From the NCBI GenBank assembly GCA_002162955.1, contig MABD01000042.1, forward strand, positions 1-64,000: 64,000 nucleotides of DNA, given 5' to 3'. Under the pieces are notes generated by a model. That model did not search any database, was not told the origin of the DNA, and saw only the letters and a program-made list of their open reading frames with translations. Of the stretch, positions 36,507 through 49,937 are shown in pieces; position 1 is the stretch's first letter, and each line of letters starts with the position of its first letter. This DNA comes from Gammaproteobacteria bacterium 45_16_T64 (GTDB lineage Bacteria > Pseudomonadota > Gammaproteobacteria > Pseudomonadales > Ketobacteraceae). A program made the position numbers and the translations under genes.

Positions 36507-38768
36507 ATGTTAAGCAAAGATCTGGAAGTCACTCTTAACCTAGCCTTTCGAGACGCGAGAAGTAAGCGTCACGAATATATGACAGTAGAGCATTTACTCT
36601 TAGCACTACTAGATAATGATTCAGCATCAAGTGTACTTGTTGCTTGTGGAAGCTCTATAGAAATATTGAGGGGTGATCTCACTGCGTTTGTTGACGAAAC
36701 AACGCCTTTGATTCCTACTTCAGATGAAGATAGGGAAACTCAGCCGACTCTAGGTTTTCAACGTGTACTGCAGCGTGCGGTATTTCATGTTCAATCTTCT
36801 GGCAAGAAAGAGGTGACCGGGGCTAATGTTCTTGTAGCAATTTTTAGTGAGCAAGAAAGCCAAGCGGTGTATTTCTTGAAGAAGCAAGATGTGGCGCGCA
36901 TTGATGTTGTTAATTATATTGCTCATGGAATATCCAAATCTGTTGATGAGTCTCATCAGGATATGGTCGAGCCCAGCCAAGAACAGGGCGAGGAGGAGGT
37001 TGCGTCTGAGTCAGGTAAGCGCCCCTTGGAAGCTTACGCAACAAACCTAAACGATATGGCGAAGCTTGGTCGAATCGACCCGCTTGTTGGTCGCGACGAA
37101 GAAGTGTTGCGAACGGTGCAGGTGCTATGCCGTCGAAGGAAAAATAACCCATTGCTAGTGGGGGAACCGGGTGTTGGCAAAACAGCAATAGCTGAGGGGT
37201 TGGCAAAGCGTATTGTTGACGGCGAAGTACCTGATGCCATTGGCAAGGGGACCGTGTATTCCTTGGATTTGGGTGCACTATTAGCAGGCACTAAATATAG
37301 AGGTGATTTTGAGAAGCGCTTTAAGGCTCTTCTCAATGAATTACAAAATGAAGAGCACTCGATTCTATTTATTGATGAGATTCACACCATCATTGGTGCG
37401 GGGGCTGCATCCGGCGGTGTGATGGATGCGTCGAATTTGTTGAAGCCGATGTTGGCTTCGGGTGAGATAAAGTGTATTGGTTCAACGACGTTCCAAGAGT
37501 ATCGCGGGATTTTTGAAAAAGATCGGGCACTCGCGCGGCGTTTCCAGAAGATTGATATCGTAGAGCCTTCTGTTGACGATACCTATGAGATATTGAAGGG
37601 CCTTAAAACCCGCTTTGAGGAGCATCATGAGCTGAAGTATAGCAATAAGGCGTTGCGTTCTGCTGCTGAGCTTGCTGCTCGTTATATTAATGATCGACAC
37701 TTGCCGGACAAAGCCATAGATGTGATTGATGAGGTCGGTGCATATCAGCGTTTGGTGGCACCAAGTAAGCGGAAAAAGATCATAGGCATTCCAGATATCG
37801 AAGCCATTGTGGCAAAAATGGCCCGAATCCCTGCAAGGACCGTGTCTTCTGATGATAAGGATCTACTCAAGAATCTAGAGCGCAACCTTAAGCTCACGGT
37901 GTTTGGGCAGGATCAAGCGATCGATGCAATATCCAATGCGGTCAAGTTGGGTAGGGCAGGCTTAGGAGCGCCAGAGAAGCCTATAGGGAGCTTCTTGTTT
38001 GCAGGACCAACAGGAGTTGGCAAGACAGAGGTGACCAGACAGCTTGCTACAGCGATGGGTATGGAGCTGATTCGTTTCGACATGTCGGAATACATGGAGC
38101 GTCATACGGTGTCTCGCTTAATAGGTGCGCCTCCTGGTTATGTCGGTTACGATCAGGGCGGATTGCTTACCGAAGCGGTAACTAAGACACCACATTGTGT
38201 GTTGCTGTTAGATGAGGTCGAAAAGGCCCATCCAGAAGTATTCAATTTACTGTTGCAGGTGATGGACCACGGGACCCTGACAGATAATAACGGACGTAAG
38301 GCTGATTTTAGAAACGTGATACTGATCATGACAACGAATGCTGGCGCTGAGTTGATGAGCCGGTCTTCGATCGGGTTTACTTCTCAAGATCATTCTACCG
38401 ATGGTAAAGAGGCGATTACACGCTTGTTTACTCCAGAATTTAGAAACCGACTAGATGCAATCATTCAGTTCAATAGTTTGGATACTGATGTCATCAAAGG
38501 TGTTGTTGATAAGTTTCTTACCGAATTGCAATGTCAATTGGATGATAAGAAAGTACAACTGGACGTTGATGATGATGCCAGAGAGTGGTTTGCTAAGAAG
38601 GGCTATGATCGCAGCATGGGGGCTCGGCCGATGAATCGATTGATCCAAGATATGCTGAAGAAGCCGCTTGCGGAAAAGATTCTATTTGGTGAGCTCGCCG
38701 ATGGTGGTGGTGTAGTGCATGTGTCTACTAGCGAAGATGAGTTAGAGGTGGAGGTAGAGCCAGCCTAA
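36507..38768 (+). CDS. clpA: ClpA, AAA+ unfoldase of ClpAP
   Basis: 753 residues. N-terminal double Clp repeat (1-145), AAA+ module 1 with GEPGVGKT (about 218) and LFIDEIHT, and AAA+ module 2 with GPTGVGKT (about 499) and LLLDEVEKAHPEVFN. The IGL/IGF loop (SSIGFTS) for ClpP docking is near residue 625. It unfolds N-degron and SsrA-tagged proteins for ClpP. No clpP is in the window. Same-strand with clpS. Confidence 0.97.
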   Translation: MLSKDLEVTLNLAFRDARSKRHEYMTVEHLLLALLDNDSASSVLVACGSSIEILRGDLTAFVDETTPLIPTSDEDRETQPTLGFQRVLQRAVFHVQSSGKKEVTGANVLVAIFSEQESQAVYFLKKQDVARIDVVNYIAHGISKSVDESHQDMVEPSQEQGEEEVASESGKRPLEAYATNLNDMAKLGRIDPLVGRDEEVLRTVQVLCRRRKNNPLLVGEPGVGKTAIAEGLAKRIVDGEVPDAIGKGTVYSLDLGALLAGTKYRGDFEKRFKALLNELQNEEHSILFIDEIHTIIGAGAASGGVMDASNLLKPMLASGEIKCIGSTTFQEYRGIFEKDRALARRFQKIDIVEPSVDDTYEILKGLKTRFEEHHELKYSNKALRSAAELAARYINDRHLPDKAIDVIDEVGAYQRLVAPSKRKKIIGIPDIEAIVAKMARIPARTVSSDDKDLLKNLERNLKLTVFGQDQAIDAISNAVKLGRAGLGAPEKPIGSFLFAGPTGVGKTEVTRQLATAMGMELIRFDMSEYMERHTVSRLIGAPPGYVGYDQGGLLTEAVTKTPHCVLLLDEVEKAHPEVFNLLLQVMDHGTLTDNNGRKADFRNVILIMTTNAGAELMSRSSIGFTSQDHSTDGKEAITRLFTPEFRNRLDAIIQFNSLDTDVIKGVVDKFLTELQCQLDDKKVQLDVDDDAREWFAKKGYDRSMGARPMNRLIQDMLKKPLAEKILFGELADGGGVVHVSTSEDELEVEVEPA

Positions 38769-38785
38769 GTGCAGCTTTACTGGAA

Positions 38786-38832
38786 GTCAGGCATAAAAAA
38801 AGAGCGCTAAGCGCTCTTTTTTTATGCCTGAC
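38786..38832. terminator. Bidirectional terminator, 23-bp perfect palindrome
   Basis: 38786-38808 pairs perfectly with 38810-38832 around a single central base, with A7 and T7 runs. It serves converging clpA and infA. Confidence 0.92.
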
Positions 38833-38840
38833 TCTTTGAT

Positions 38841-39059
38841 TTAGCGAACGCGATAAGTGATGCGTCCCTTGCTTAAATCATAAGGTGTCATTTCAACCTT
38901 AACCTTGTCGCCAGTTAAGATTCGAATATAGTTTTTTCGCATCTTGCCAGAAATGTGAGCTGTAAGCACGTGGCCATTTTCTAGCTCTACACGAAACATG
39001 GTGTTAGGCAGGGTTTCTACAACCGTACCTTCCATTTCGAGTGAATCTTCTTTTGCCAT
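38841..39059 (-). CDS. infA: Translation initiation factor IF-1
   Basis: 72 residues, an OB-fold S1-like protein: [40 protein letters not shown] and [17 protein letters not shown]. Typical length. It lies after bpt on the minus strand with a 206-bp upstream gap, so it may have its own promoter. Confidence 0.97.
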   Translation of the reverse strand: MAKEDSLEMEGTVVETLPNTMFRVELENGHVLTAHISGKMRKNYIRILTGDKVKVEMTPYDLSKGRITYRVR

Positions 39060-39265
39060 TCGGCCACTACCTCTTTGTTTTGAGTCGCTTTTCTATAGAT
39101 GGAAGCAGGCGCAATCCTCCCCCCACGAAATTAAGGGCTGAATTCTGCACCAATTCATGATGAGAATCAAAAAAAATGGCAAAAAAAATCAAATTTCGTA
39201 AGAAATGACCCGTTAGGCAGGGTTTTAGGTCGTTTTGTTGCACTTAAAAGGGTTGCGGAGGGCTG

Positions 39266-39994
39266 TTAATCGATCTCATCAAGAGGGTTGGTTTGTACCC
39301 ATCTGTCATCAATGAGCATTTCAAGAGGCTTGTAATCTGTCTTGTAGCTCATCTTTTGGCACTCTTTGATCCAGTAGCCGAGATATACGGCAGGCAATTC
39401 TATTCGTTTAGCCTCCTCGATTTGCCAGAGGACAGCCATTACACCTAAGCTTCTTTTGGGTTCGTTCACGTCATAAAAGGTGTATACCGCCGATATACCA
39501 TTTTCAAGAATGTCACAGACGGATACAGCCAGCAATCGAGAATTGCAGTCTCTGAATTCATAAAAGGTTGTGTTCCCCCAATCACTGAGCAGGAACGATG
39601 CATACTGTTCTTGGGACGGAGGGTACATATCGCCATCGTGGTGCTTTTTTTCAATGTAATGCCGATAGAGTTCGTAATGCTCTTCGCTATATTTTGGTTC
39701 GACTGCCGTTATGGCCAGATCAGCATTTTTTTTGAGCACACGCTTTTGCTTGCGAGAGAGCTTAAAGGTGGCGCTTGGTATTCGTACAGGGATGCAGGCC
39801 GAGCACTGTCTGCAGTGTGGCCGATAGAGGTAATTGCCGCTGCGCCTGAAGCCTAGCTCAGATAAATCAGAATATAGATTCTTGTCTACTTCTGCTTTTG
39901 GGTCTGCAAAAAGGGTGATTGCATCTTGTCGGGGCAAGTAGCTACACTTGTGTAGTGGCGTAATAAAGAACTTCACCGCAGCTAAATCAGTCAT
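39266..39994 (-). CDS. bpt: Aspartate/glutamate leucyltransferase (ATE/Bpt family)
   Basis: 242 residues. It transfers Leu from Leu-tRNA to N-terminal Asp or Glu, creating ClpS substrates. Seen: ITPLHKCSYLPRQDAITLFAD, YRPHCRQCSACIPVRIPS (Cys cluster), FYEFRDCNSRLLAVSVCDIL and LGYWIKECQKMSYKTDYKPL. Bacterial members were formerly named arginyltransferases. Encoded between aat and infA, matching its pathway. Confidence 0.94.
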   Translation of the reverse strand: MTDLAAVKFFITPLHKCSYLPRQDAITLFADPKAEVDKNLYSDLSELGFRRSGNYLYRPHCRQCSACIPVRIPSATFKLSRKQKRVLKKNADLAITAVEPKYSEEHYELYRHYIEKKHHDGDMYPPSQEQYASFLLSDWGNTTFYEFRDCNSRLLAVSVCDILENGISAVYTFYDVNEPKRSLGVMAVLWQIEEAKRIELPAVYLGYWIKECQKMSYKTDYKPLEMLIDDRWVQTNPLDEID

Positions 39995-40081
39995 TCATGG
40001 CGCCTTTTTAACTTTCTTTGTGAAATTATTGGCTTTTTTTGCCAATTGTTCCAGAAATTTTAAAGAATAACCCCGAACATT

Positions 40082-40819
40082 TTATGAATTTGAATCGATT
40101 GTTGAAGTGGTGCTCCAGCATCCTTGGTGAATAGAAAGGCTGTCGCTGCTTGCAATGTAGCTAGATAGATGATCTTCAAAGGTTTTTCGTGAAATCTCAA
40201 TTGCGCCTAAACTGGTTAAGTGAGGGTTTTCAACTTGGCAGTCGATAAGTTTAATATCTTTTTGCAGGCAGCGGTCTACTAGATGGCAAAATGCTACCTT
40301 AGACGCATTGCTGTGTGTAGAGAACATGGACTCTCCAAAAAAAACCGAGCCAAGAGATATGCCATAAAGCCCCCCAACTAGCTCACCTGTTGAGGACCAT
40401 GTTTCAATAGAATGTGCGTAGCCAAGTTGGTGTAACTTGATGTACGCATTAATCATACTTGACGTGATCCATGTTCCTTCGCTGTCCGGTCTTGGGAGTG
40501 AACACGCTTTAATCACTTGGGTAAAGGCGGTGTCGCACGTGACTCGATAGGTTTTCTTGCGCAGCACTTTTTGCAAGCTCTTAGATGCTTTGAACGTATT
40601 GGGATAAAAAACTGCGCGAGGTGCTGGCGACCACCACAATATTGGCTGATCAGCTTCATACCATGGGAAGATCCCCCTTCTATAGGCTTCAATAAGTGTT
40701 TCTGGCTCGAGGTCTCCGCCAGCGGCAAGTAAGCCGTTGGGGTCTTCGAGTGCCTTGGAGGTCGCTGGGAATCCAGCAATATGGTGCCCGATAAAGGGTA
40801 TTTGGGTCATAAGAGCCAT
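40082..40819 (-). CDS. aat: Leucyl/phenylalanyl-tRNA-protein transferase
   Basis: 245 residues. It adds Leu or Phe to N-terminal Lys or Arg of proteins. Family motifs: GLLAAGGDLEPETLIEAYRR GIFPW, ILWWSPAPRAVF, EGTWITSSMINAYIKLHQLG, HSIETWS.. GGLYGISLGSVFFGESMFS and IDCQVENPHLTSLGA. Begins 41 nt after trxB and precedes bpt. Confidence 0.96.
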   Translation of the reverse strand: MALMTQIPFIGHHIAGFPATSKALEDPNGLLAAGGDLEPETLIEAYRRGIFPWYEADQPILWWSPAPRAVFYPNTFKASKSLQKVLRKKTYRVTCDTAFTQVIKACSLPRPDSEGTWITSSMINAYIKLHQLGYAHSIETWSSTGELVGGLYGISLGSVFFGESMFSTHSNASKVAFCHLVDRCLQKDIKLIDCQVENPHLTSLGAIEISRKTFEDHLSSYIASSDSLSIHQGCWSTTSTIDSNS

Positions 40820-40860
40820 TGGGGCCGGCTGGGCCCCTCCGTTAGCCTTCGTGTTGGTAG

Positions 40861-42223
<1,363 letters not shown>

Positions 42224-44551
42224 TTGAAGAAGAAGCAAGTGGTAGAACAATCGGCTCCTATTTGGTCAGATCACGTTGCCCGAGGAGTACGCGAAGGGGC
42301 GATGATTTTGTTGTTCTTTTTGTCGCTATTTATGATGGTGGCATTGGCGACATTTCATAGTGCTGACCCAGGTTGGACCAATATTGGTACAGCCAAAAGC
42401 GTTAGCAATGCTGGCGGTCCAGCGGGCGCATGGTTTGCTGATGTGCTGATGTCGCTTTTCGGGTACTTGGCCTATTTATTCCCCATACTTGTCGGCTATA
42501 GGGCCTGGCTAGTGTTTCGTGACAAAAATGCTAAACAATGGAATTGGCCGATGGCAGGGTTACGGTTGCTCGGCTTTTTGGTGACTATGTTGTCTGCTGC
42601 AGGGTTAGCCTATCTGCATTTTGATGTGTCTCCTGGCGAATTGCCCGCGATTGACTCTGTAGGGCGGAATTCGGCTGGTGGGATAATTGGGATAGAAATT
42701 GGTGGTTTTGCGCTAAGTCAGTTTAATGGGTTGGGTGCCACGTTGTTGTTTTTGTCGCTGTTTTTGACGGGATTGACGATTTTTGTGGATGTATCTTGGA
42801 TTGGTGTGATGGATAGCATTGGGAAATACACCCTGAACTTTTTAAAATGGGCCCAGGAGAAAAGGGTTCAGTTAAAAGAAAAGCACGAAAAAAATGCTGA
42901 GCAAAATAAGATAAAGAAAGCCAGACAAGTTGTAATTAAGAAAGATATCGCCAAGCAAGAAAAGCGGAAGCCCCCTAAGATTACCGAGCCTAAAGCTAAA
43001 GAAAATAAGAGCAAGCGAATCGAAAAAGAAAGGCAAAAGAGTTTGTTTGATAATCCGGTGACAGGGGACTTGCCGGCTATAGCGTTACTTGATGCTGTTG
43101 ATGGTCAAGCTAAAGCGGGGTTCTCTGCGGATACACTGGAAAGTATGTCACGCTTGTTAGAAATCAAGCTTCTCGATTTTGGTATTGAGGTTCAAGTTGA
43201 AAATGTGTTGCCGGGGCCGGTTGTTACACGCTTCGAGATTCAGTTGGCAGCGGGCATTAAAGTAAGCCGAATAACAAATTTGGCAAAAGATTTGGCTCGA
43301 TCGTTAGCCATTGTTTCTGTACGTGTCGTAGAGGTTATTCCCGGTAAAACGGTGGTAGGCATAGAAATACCAAATGAAGACCGTGAGCTAATTCGTTTGA
43401 GTGAGATATTATCTTCCGAGGTGTTTGATAACTCTTCATCTGCTTTAACGCTAGCCTTAGGCAAGGATATATCAGGGGAGTCCATTGTTGCTGATCTTGG
43501 GAAGATGCCTCATTTGCTTGTTGCCGGTACTACTGGTTCGGGTAAATCAGTTGGTTTGAATGCGATGTTGTTGAGTATGTTATTCAAGGCCTCACCCACT
43601 CATTTGCGCTTAATCATGATTGATCCAAAAATGCTTGAGCTTGCTGTGTACGATGGAATCCCACACTTGTTGACACCTGTCGTTACAGACATGAAAGAAG
43701 CCGCTAACGCGCTGCGTTGGTCAGTGGCTGAAATGGATCGACGCTATCGTTTGATGGCTGCCATGGGCGTGAGAAACCTGGCTGGTTACAACAAAAAGAT
43801 CAGCGAGGCGATTAAGAAAGGAGAGCCGATCAAAGATCCTTTTCATCAGCCTTCTGAGTTCATTCCGGAGCCTGAAGATTTAGCGGAGCTACCTCATATT
43901 GTCGTCGTCGTAGACGAATTTGCTGACATGATGATGATTGTTGGGAAAAAGGTTGAGGAGCTTATTGCTCGAATCGCGCAGAAAGCGAGGGCGGCGGGTA
44001 TCCACTTGATTTTGGCAACCCAGCGTCCTTCTGTCGATGTTATTACAGGCTTAATTAAGGCGAATGTACCCTCGCGAATAGCCTTTCAGGTGTCATCCAA
44101 AATAGATTCGCGGACAATATTAGATCAAGGTGGTGCTGAGCAGTTGCTTGGTCATGGTGACATGTTGTATTTACCGCCAGGGACAGGGTTACCTGTACGA
44201 GTCCATGGAGCGTTTGTTGATGATGATGAAGTACACAGGGTCTGTGACGATTGGCGTCGTCGTGGTGAACCAAACTATTTAGAAGAGATCTTAGAGGGTG
44301 GTGGCGAGGCTGGTGTAATGCCGGGAGAATCTTCTGGTGATGCAGACTCTGAAGTTGATGCTTTATATGATCAAGCGGTGTCAATTGTGACGGAATCCAG
44401 AAGGGCGTCGATTTCGTCGGTTCAGCGTAGGCTAAAAATAGGGTACAACCGGGCCGCCAGAATGATAGAGGCGATGGAGGCTGCAGGAGTAGTGTCTGAA
44501 ATGGGATCAAATGGGTCCAGAGAAGTGTTGGCTCCGCCACCACCTAAATAA
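42224..44551 (+). CDS. ftsK: DNA translocase FtsK
   Basis: 775 residues from a TTG at 42224; later ATG codons would cut the first membrane helix. It pumps DNA at the division septum to resolve chromosome dimers. Four or so N-terminal membrane segments (25-190), a lysine-rich linker (200-280), the motor with Walker A GTTGSGKS (about 434) and Walker B VVVDEFAD (about 559), and a C-terminal winged-helix gamma domain ([20 protein letters not shown]) that reads KOPS. The linker is short compared with E. coli FtsK. lolA follows. Confidence 0.96.
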   Translation: MKKKQVVEQSAPIWSDHVARGVREGAMILLFFLSLFMMVALATFHSADPGWTNIGTAKSVSNAGGPAGAWFADVLMSLFGYLAYLFPILVGYRAWLVFRDKNAKQWNWPMAGLRLLGFLVTMLSAAGLAYLHFDVSPGELPAIDSVGRNSAGGIIGIEIGGFALSQFNGLGATLLFLSLFLTGLTIFVDVSWIGVMDSIGKYTLNFLKWAQEKRVQLKEKHEKNAEQNKIKKARQVVIKKDIAKQEKRKPPKITEPKAKENKSKRIEKERQKSLFDNPVTGDLPAIALLDAVDGQAKAGFSADTLESMSRLLEIKLLDFGIEVQVENVLPGPVVTRFEIQLAAGIKVSRITNLAKDLARSLAIVSVRVVEVIPGKTVVGIEIPNEDRELIRLSEILSSEVFDNSSSALTLALGKDISGESIVADLGKMPHLLVAGTTGSGKSVGLNAMLLSMLFKASPTHLRLIMIDPKMLELAVYDGIPHLLTPVVTDMKEAANALRWSVAEMDRRYRLMAAMGVRNLAGYNKKISEAIKKGEPIKDPFHQPSEFIPEPEDLAELPHIVVVVDEFADMMMIVGKKVEELIARIAQKARAAGIHLILATQRPSVDVITGLIKANVPSRIAFQVSSKIDSRTILDQGGAEQLLGHGDMLYLPPGTGLPVRVHGAFVDDDEVHRVCDDWRRRGEPNYLEEILEGGGEAGVMPGESSGDADSEVDALYDQAVSIVTESRRASISSVQRRLKIGYNRAARMIEAMEAAGVVSEMGSNGSREVLAPPPPK

Positions 44552-44572
44552 ATCAAAAGGTAGTAAACGATA

Positions 44573-45226
44573 ATGCAATGGGTTAACAAACTAATATTCT
44601 TTGGGATGATCTTTATTCTGATAGCTTCGTCGAACGTAAATGCTGGTCAGTTGAGCGAGCGAGCGTCTGCTGAGCAGCTAATCAAGCAACTTAAGGCAAT
44701 GCAGAGTATTCATTCTAGCTTTCGTCAATGGGTACAGGATTCAAAGCAGGCCTCTTTGCAGGATGTGACAGGGACAATGTGGGTTCAAAAGCCAGGGCAG
44801 TTTCGATGGGATACTAATAACCCTTACCCACAAAGCATTATGGCTAATGGCGAGTTTATTTGGATCTATGATGAGGATCTGGAACAAGCTACCCAACAAA
44901 AACTCGATAAACATGTTGGGAATACACCAGCACTATTGCTCAGTGGTGATCCATCTCGGTTGGCTGAAAGCTTTGCTATTAGCGCTTACTTATACGATGA
45001 AACTGGCGAGTGGCGCTTTGACCTAAAGCCTAAAGGAGAGGGGGCGTTGTTTGAGTTGTTGCGGGTTAATTTTAAGGATGGAAAACTTATCGATATGTAT
45101 CTAGAGGATGCTCTTGGTCAGACGACTAAAATCGAGTTTACTGAACAAAAGATAAATCTGGCGATTAATTCTGACGTGTTCACTTTTACCCCTCCAGAGG
45201 GTGTAGATCTTATCAAGGATTTTTAA
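44573..45226 (+). CDS. lolA: Outer-membrane lipoprotein carrier LolA
   Basis: 217 residues with a signal peptide to about Ala24 (LIFFGMIFILIASSNVNA). A periplasmic chaperone that carries lipoproteins from LolCDE to LolB. Seen: IHSSFRQWVQD, WVQKPGQFRWDTNNPYPQ, IWIYDEDLEQATQQKL and the C-terminal FTFTPPEGVDLI. The rarA GTG starts directly after its TAA. Confidence 0.94.
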   Translation: MQWVNKLIFFGMIFILIASSNVNAGQLSERASAEQLIKQLKAMQSIHSSFRQWVQDSKQASLQDVTGTMWVQKPGQFRWDTNNPYPQSIMANGEFIWIYDEDLEQATQQKLDKHVGNTPALLLSGDPSRLAESFAISAYLYDETGEWRFDLKPKGEGALFELLRVNFKDGKLIDMYLEDALGQTTKIEFTEQKINLAINSDVFTFTPPEGVDLIKDF

Positions 45227-46591
45227 GTGGATGACTTGTTTGGTGAGGAGGAGCATTGGCAGCCATTGGCGGCCCGTCTTCGACCAGCAACGCTCGACCA
45301 GTATTTGGGGCAGGATCACCTTTTTGGTGAAGGTAAACCTTTACGCAAAGCCATAGAGTGTGGGTTGGTACATTCTATGATTTTATGGGGACCGCCAGGT
45401 ACCGGTAAAACCACCTTGGCAAAACTGCTCGCCAATTATATTTCTGCCCGGTTTATTACATTGTCCGCGGTACTTAGTGGCGTTAAGGATATTCGAGCTG
45501 CGATCGATGAGGCTAAGCAGCTAAAATCCCAGGGGCAAAAAACGATTCTATTCGTGGATGAGGTCCATCGTTTTAATAAGTCGCAGCAAGATGCTTTTTT
45601 ACCTTATGTTGAGGACGGTACGGTTATATTTGTTGGTGCGACAACAGAAAATCCCTCGTTTGAGTTAAATAACGCATTGCTTTCACGTGCTCGAGTATAT
45701 GTTCTAAAGTCTATTTCGGAATCTGTATTAGTGGACTTGTTAAAGACCGCTCTGGCTGATCGTGAAAGGGGGCTTGGGGAGCTAAATGTGTCCGCGGAGC
45801 CGGATATGCTAGAGATTGTTGCTAAAGCGGCAGATGGTGATGCTAGAAAGGCGTTAAACTTGCTTGAGGTGAGTTGCGATTTAGCTTCAAGTGAATCTGA
45901 AGGGGATCGTATCGTTATTACCCATGAGGTCCTCGATCAGGCATTGAGTGGGAATGTGCGGCAATTTGATAAAGGCGGTGATGTTTTTTATGAGCAAATA
46001 TCTGCACTTCATAAATCGGTAAGAGGGTCATCACCGGATGGGGCTCTATATTGGTTTGTCCGAATGATTGATGGGGGCTGTGACCCTCTTTATGTGGCCC
46101 GTCGCGTTGTAAGGATGGCGAGTGAAGATATCGGTAATGCTGATCCTCGGGCATTAGAAATCGCGCTTAATGCGTGGGATGTGCAGGAGCGTCTTGGGCA
46201 CCCGGAAGGTGAATTAGCGATAGCCCAAGCCGTTGTGTATATGGCAAGCGCACCAAAGAGCAACGCCGTATATAAGGCCTTTAATCAAGTGAAGTCAGAT
46301 ATACGCCAATCTCCAAGTTATGATGTCCCAATTCACCTTAGAAATGCACCTACCAAACTGATGAAAGCACAGGGTTACGGGGGCGAGTATCAATATGCTC
46401 ATGATCACCCAGATGCGTATGCGGCAGGGGAGTCGTATTTGCCCGAAGCAATCGATCAAACTCAATGGTATCATCCTGTCCCGCGTGGTCTCGAAATAAA
46501 AATTGCGGAAAAATTGCGATATTTGCGGGGATTGGACCAAGGAAATGATTGGAAAAGATACCCTCCAAGTACCGAATCAAGAGATGTGTAA
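45227..46591 (+). CDS. rarA: Replication-associated recombination protein RarA
   Basis: 454 residues from a GTG adjoining the lolA stop. AAA+ protein of the MgsA/WRNIP1 family acting at stalled forks. LAARLRPATLDQYLGQDHL, Walker A GPPGTGKTT (about 55), Walker B FVDEVHRFNKSQQD (about 108), sensor GATTENPSFE, and the C-terminal tetramerisation region (YKAFNQVKSDIRQ, DVPIHLRNAPTKLMK). Confidence 0.96.
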   Translation: MDDLFGEEEHWQPLAARLRPATLDQYLGQDHLFGEGKPLRKAIECGLVHSMILWGPPGTGKTTLAKLLANYISARFITLSAVLSGVKDIRAAIDEAKQLKSQGQKTILFVDEVHRFNKSQQDAFLPYVEDGTVIFVGATTENPSFELNNALLSRARVYVLKSISESVLVDLLKTALADRERGLGELNVSAEPDMLEIVAKAADGDARKALNLLEVSCDLASSESEGDRIVITHEVLDQALSGNVRQFDKGGDVFYEQISALHKSVRGSSPDGALYWFVRMIDGGCDPLYVARRVVRMASEDIGNADPRALEIALNAWDVQERLGHPEGELAIAQAVVYMASAPKSNAVYKAFNQVKSDIRQSPSYDVPIHLRNAPTKLMKAQGYGGEYQYAHDHPDAYAAGESYLPEAIDQTQWYHPVPRGLEIKIAEKLRYLRGLDQGNDWKRYPPSTESRDV

Positions 46592-46594
46592 GTC

Positions 46595-46981
46595 ATGAGT
46601 GTATTGCATCAAATTATATTAGTGAGCCTTGGTGGAGGCTTGGGGGCGAGCTCGCGTTATCTTATGATGACCTATTTGGAGCCTCAGCTTAACATTAGGT
46701 TTCCGTATGCTTTGCTCTCGGTTAATGTGCTCGGATCGTTCTTGTGCGGCATGTTTTTTGTGGTTATTGTGTCGATGACGGGCATGAAGGAACAGTTAAG
46801 GCTGTTTCTATTGGTTGGCTTTTTCGGTGCATTCACCACGTTTGCAACCTTCTCGCACGATACCGTTCGACTGCTGGAGGAAGGGCATTTGGTGCTGGGG
46901 GTGTTGAATGTGATGTCAAATGTGTTTGCATGCCTGATGGCCTATTGGCTGGGCAGTCTGCTTGCAAAGCAAGTGTTTTAG
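46595..46981 (+). CDS. crcB: Fluoride channel CrcB/Fluc
   Basis: 128 residues with four membrane helices. Family motifs: GGGLGASSRYLM, LSVNVLGSFLCGMFF, and VGFFGAFTTFATFSHDTVRL. It exports fluoride passively as a dimer. No fluoride riboswitch is visible; it lies 3 nt after rarA and precedes serS. Confidence 0.94.
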   Translation: MSVLHQIILVSLGGGLGASSRYLMMTYLEPQLNIRFPYALLSVNVLGSFLCGMFFVVIVSMTGMKEQLRLFLLVGFFGAFTTFATFSHDTVRLLEEGHLVLGVLNVMSNVFACLMAYWLGSLLAKQVF

Positions 46982-47048
46982 CGGCCTAAAATGGTCACTT
47001 TTTTCAAGGCTCTGAGGTACAATGCGCAGATTGCCTCCAGATCATTAA

Positions 47049-48347
<1,299 letters not shown>

Positions 48348-48412
48348 TAGGTCTACGTATTTACGCTATTTATTGGGTCGTAGGGCTATAACTAGGTTTA
48401 TTGGAGTCGATG

Positions 48413-49810
48413 ATGGATTTTCTACCGGTATATATTGATATCCGGTCTCAGCGCTGTTTGGTTGTGGGTGGTGGTGAGATTGCAGTAAGAAAGGCGAGCC
48501 TGTTAGTAAAGGCGGGCGGACAGATTGATGTCGTTGCAGAGCAGGTTTGCTCTGGAATGACCGCTATCCTCGAATCAGCGGAAGGTAGTCAGTTATTTCA
48601 GCGGCGCTATCAGCTAGATGATTTGTTGGGCGCAAAAGTTGTGATTGCGGCAACTAATGACGAGGAAGTTAATCGTCAAGTCTCAGAAGAAGCCAAGGCA
48701 CTTAGCGTGCCTGTCAATGTCGTAGACAACCCAGACTTATGTAGCTTCATATTGCCCGCAATCATAGATCGTTCGCCGGTTGTGGTGGCGGTTTCAAGCG
48801 GTGGTCAGTCGCCAGTGTTGGCGCGGCTAATTAGAGCAAAACTAGAAACGACCATTCCCGCCAGTTATGGCAGGTTGGCTTCTCTGGTTGGAGCTGTGCG
48901 GGACAAGGTAAAAGCGCGGTTTTCGACGATAAATCAGCGGCGTGCGTTTTGGGAAGAGACATTGACGGGGCCTGTTGCTGAATATGTGTTTGCGGGAAAG
49001 GAAGAAGAAGCCCAAAAAATGCTAGAAGAGCAGTTGGCAGATCATAGCGTCGAGCCCAGCACCAAAGGTGAGGTATATCTCGTTGGGGCAGGCCCTGGAG
49101 ATCCTGACCTACTTACGTTCAGAGCGCTTAGATTGATGCAGCAGGCTGATGTTGTGCTGTACGACCGTTTGGTAAGCCCTGAAGTGCTTGATTTGGTTCG
49201 AAGGGACGCGGAGAGAATATACGTAGGAAAGGCTCGTAATGATCATTCTGTGCCTCAAGATAAGATCAATCAGTACCTTGTAGATCTTGCTTTGGAGGGC
49301 CGTCGAGTGTGCCGCTTAAAGGGAGGAGACCCGTTTATATTTGGTCGTGGCGGTGAGGAAATTGATATGCTAGCGGAGCAGAATATTGATTTTCAAGTGG
49401 TGCCTGGAATCACGGCAGCGTCAGGTTGTTCGACATATGCGGGCATACCATTGACTCACAGGGATTATTCTCAGTCGGTTCGGTTTGTGACGGGCCATTT
49501 AAAAGACGGCACGAGTGACTTAGATTGGGAAGTGTTAGCGAAAGGTAATCAAACTCTGGTGTTCTATATGGGGTTGGTTGGGCTGCCTAATATATGTAGT
49601 TCGTTGATAGATCATGGTATGGCCGCTGAAATGCCGATTGCTTTGATCCAACAGGGAACTACAAGAAATCAAAAAGTTCTTACGGGAACCATCGCGACAA
49701 TGCCAGATATTGTTAGGGATAACCCAGTGGTTCCGCCAACGTTGATCATTGTGGGTGAAGTTGTTCAGCTACATGATAAATTGCAATGGTTTAATCCTGC
49801 AAAAACATGA
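48413..49810 (+). CDS. cysG: Siroheme synthase CysG
   Basis: 465 residues from the ATG at 48413, 6 nt after GGAG. The N-terminal half (about 1-205) is precorrin-2 dehydrogenase/ferrochelatase ([23 protein letters not shown]). The C-terminal half is uroporphyrinogen-III methyltransferase ([65 protein letters not shown]). The fusion makes siroheme for sulfite or nitrite reductase. A small terminator follows. Confidence 0.96.
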   Translation: MDFLPVYIDIRSQRCLVVGGGEIAVRKASLLVKAGGQIDVVAEQVCSGMTAILESAEGSQLFQRRYQLDDLLGAKVVIAATNDEEVNRQVSEEAKALSVPVNVVDNPDLCSFILPAIIDRSPVVVAVSSGGQSPVLARLIRAKLETTIPASYGRLASLVGAVRDKVKARFSTINQRRAFWEETLTGPVAEYVFAGKEEEAQKMLEEQLADHSVEPSTKGEVYLVGAGPGDPDLLTFRALRLMQQADVVLYDRLVSPEVLDLVRRDAERIYVGKARNDHSVPQDKINQYLVDLALEGRRVCRLKGGDPFIFGRGGEEIDMLAEQNIDFQVVPGITAASGCSTYAGIPLTHRDYSQSVRFVTGHLKDGTSDLDWEVLAKGNQTLVFYMGLVGLPNICSSLIDHGMAAEMPIALIQQGTTRNQKVLTGTIATMPDIVRDNPVVPPTLIIVGEVVQLHDKLQWFNPAKT

Positions 49811-49823
49811 TGTTGATATAGTC

Positions 49824-49849
49824 TAAAGGAGCCTAAATTGGCTCCTTTA
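49824..49849 (+). terminator. Terminator after cysG
   Basis: TAAAGGAGCC (49824-49833) pairs with GGCTCCTTTA (49840-49849) around a 6-nt loop, followed by TTGTTTCG. Confidence 0.65.
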
Positions 49850-49937
49850 TTGTTTCGTAATGATTGTAAATATCCTCCATTGTACTTTTTTGGTCTACGC
49901 TTACGTATATACGTTATGTTCTATGTAGGCCGGTTGT

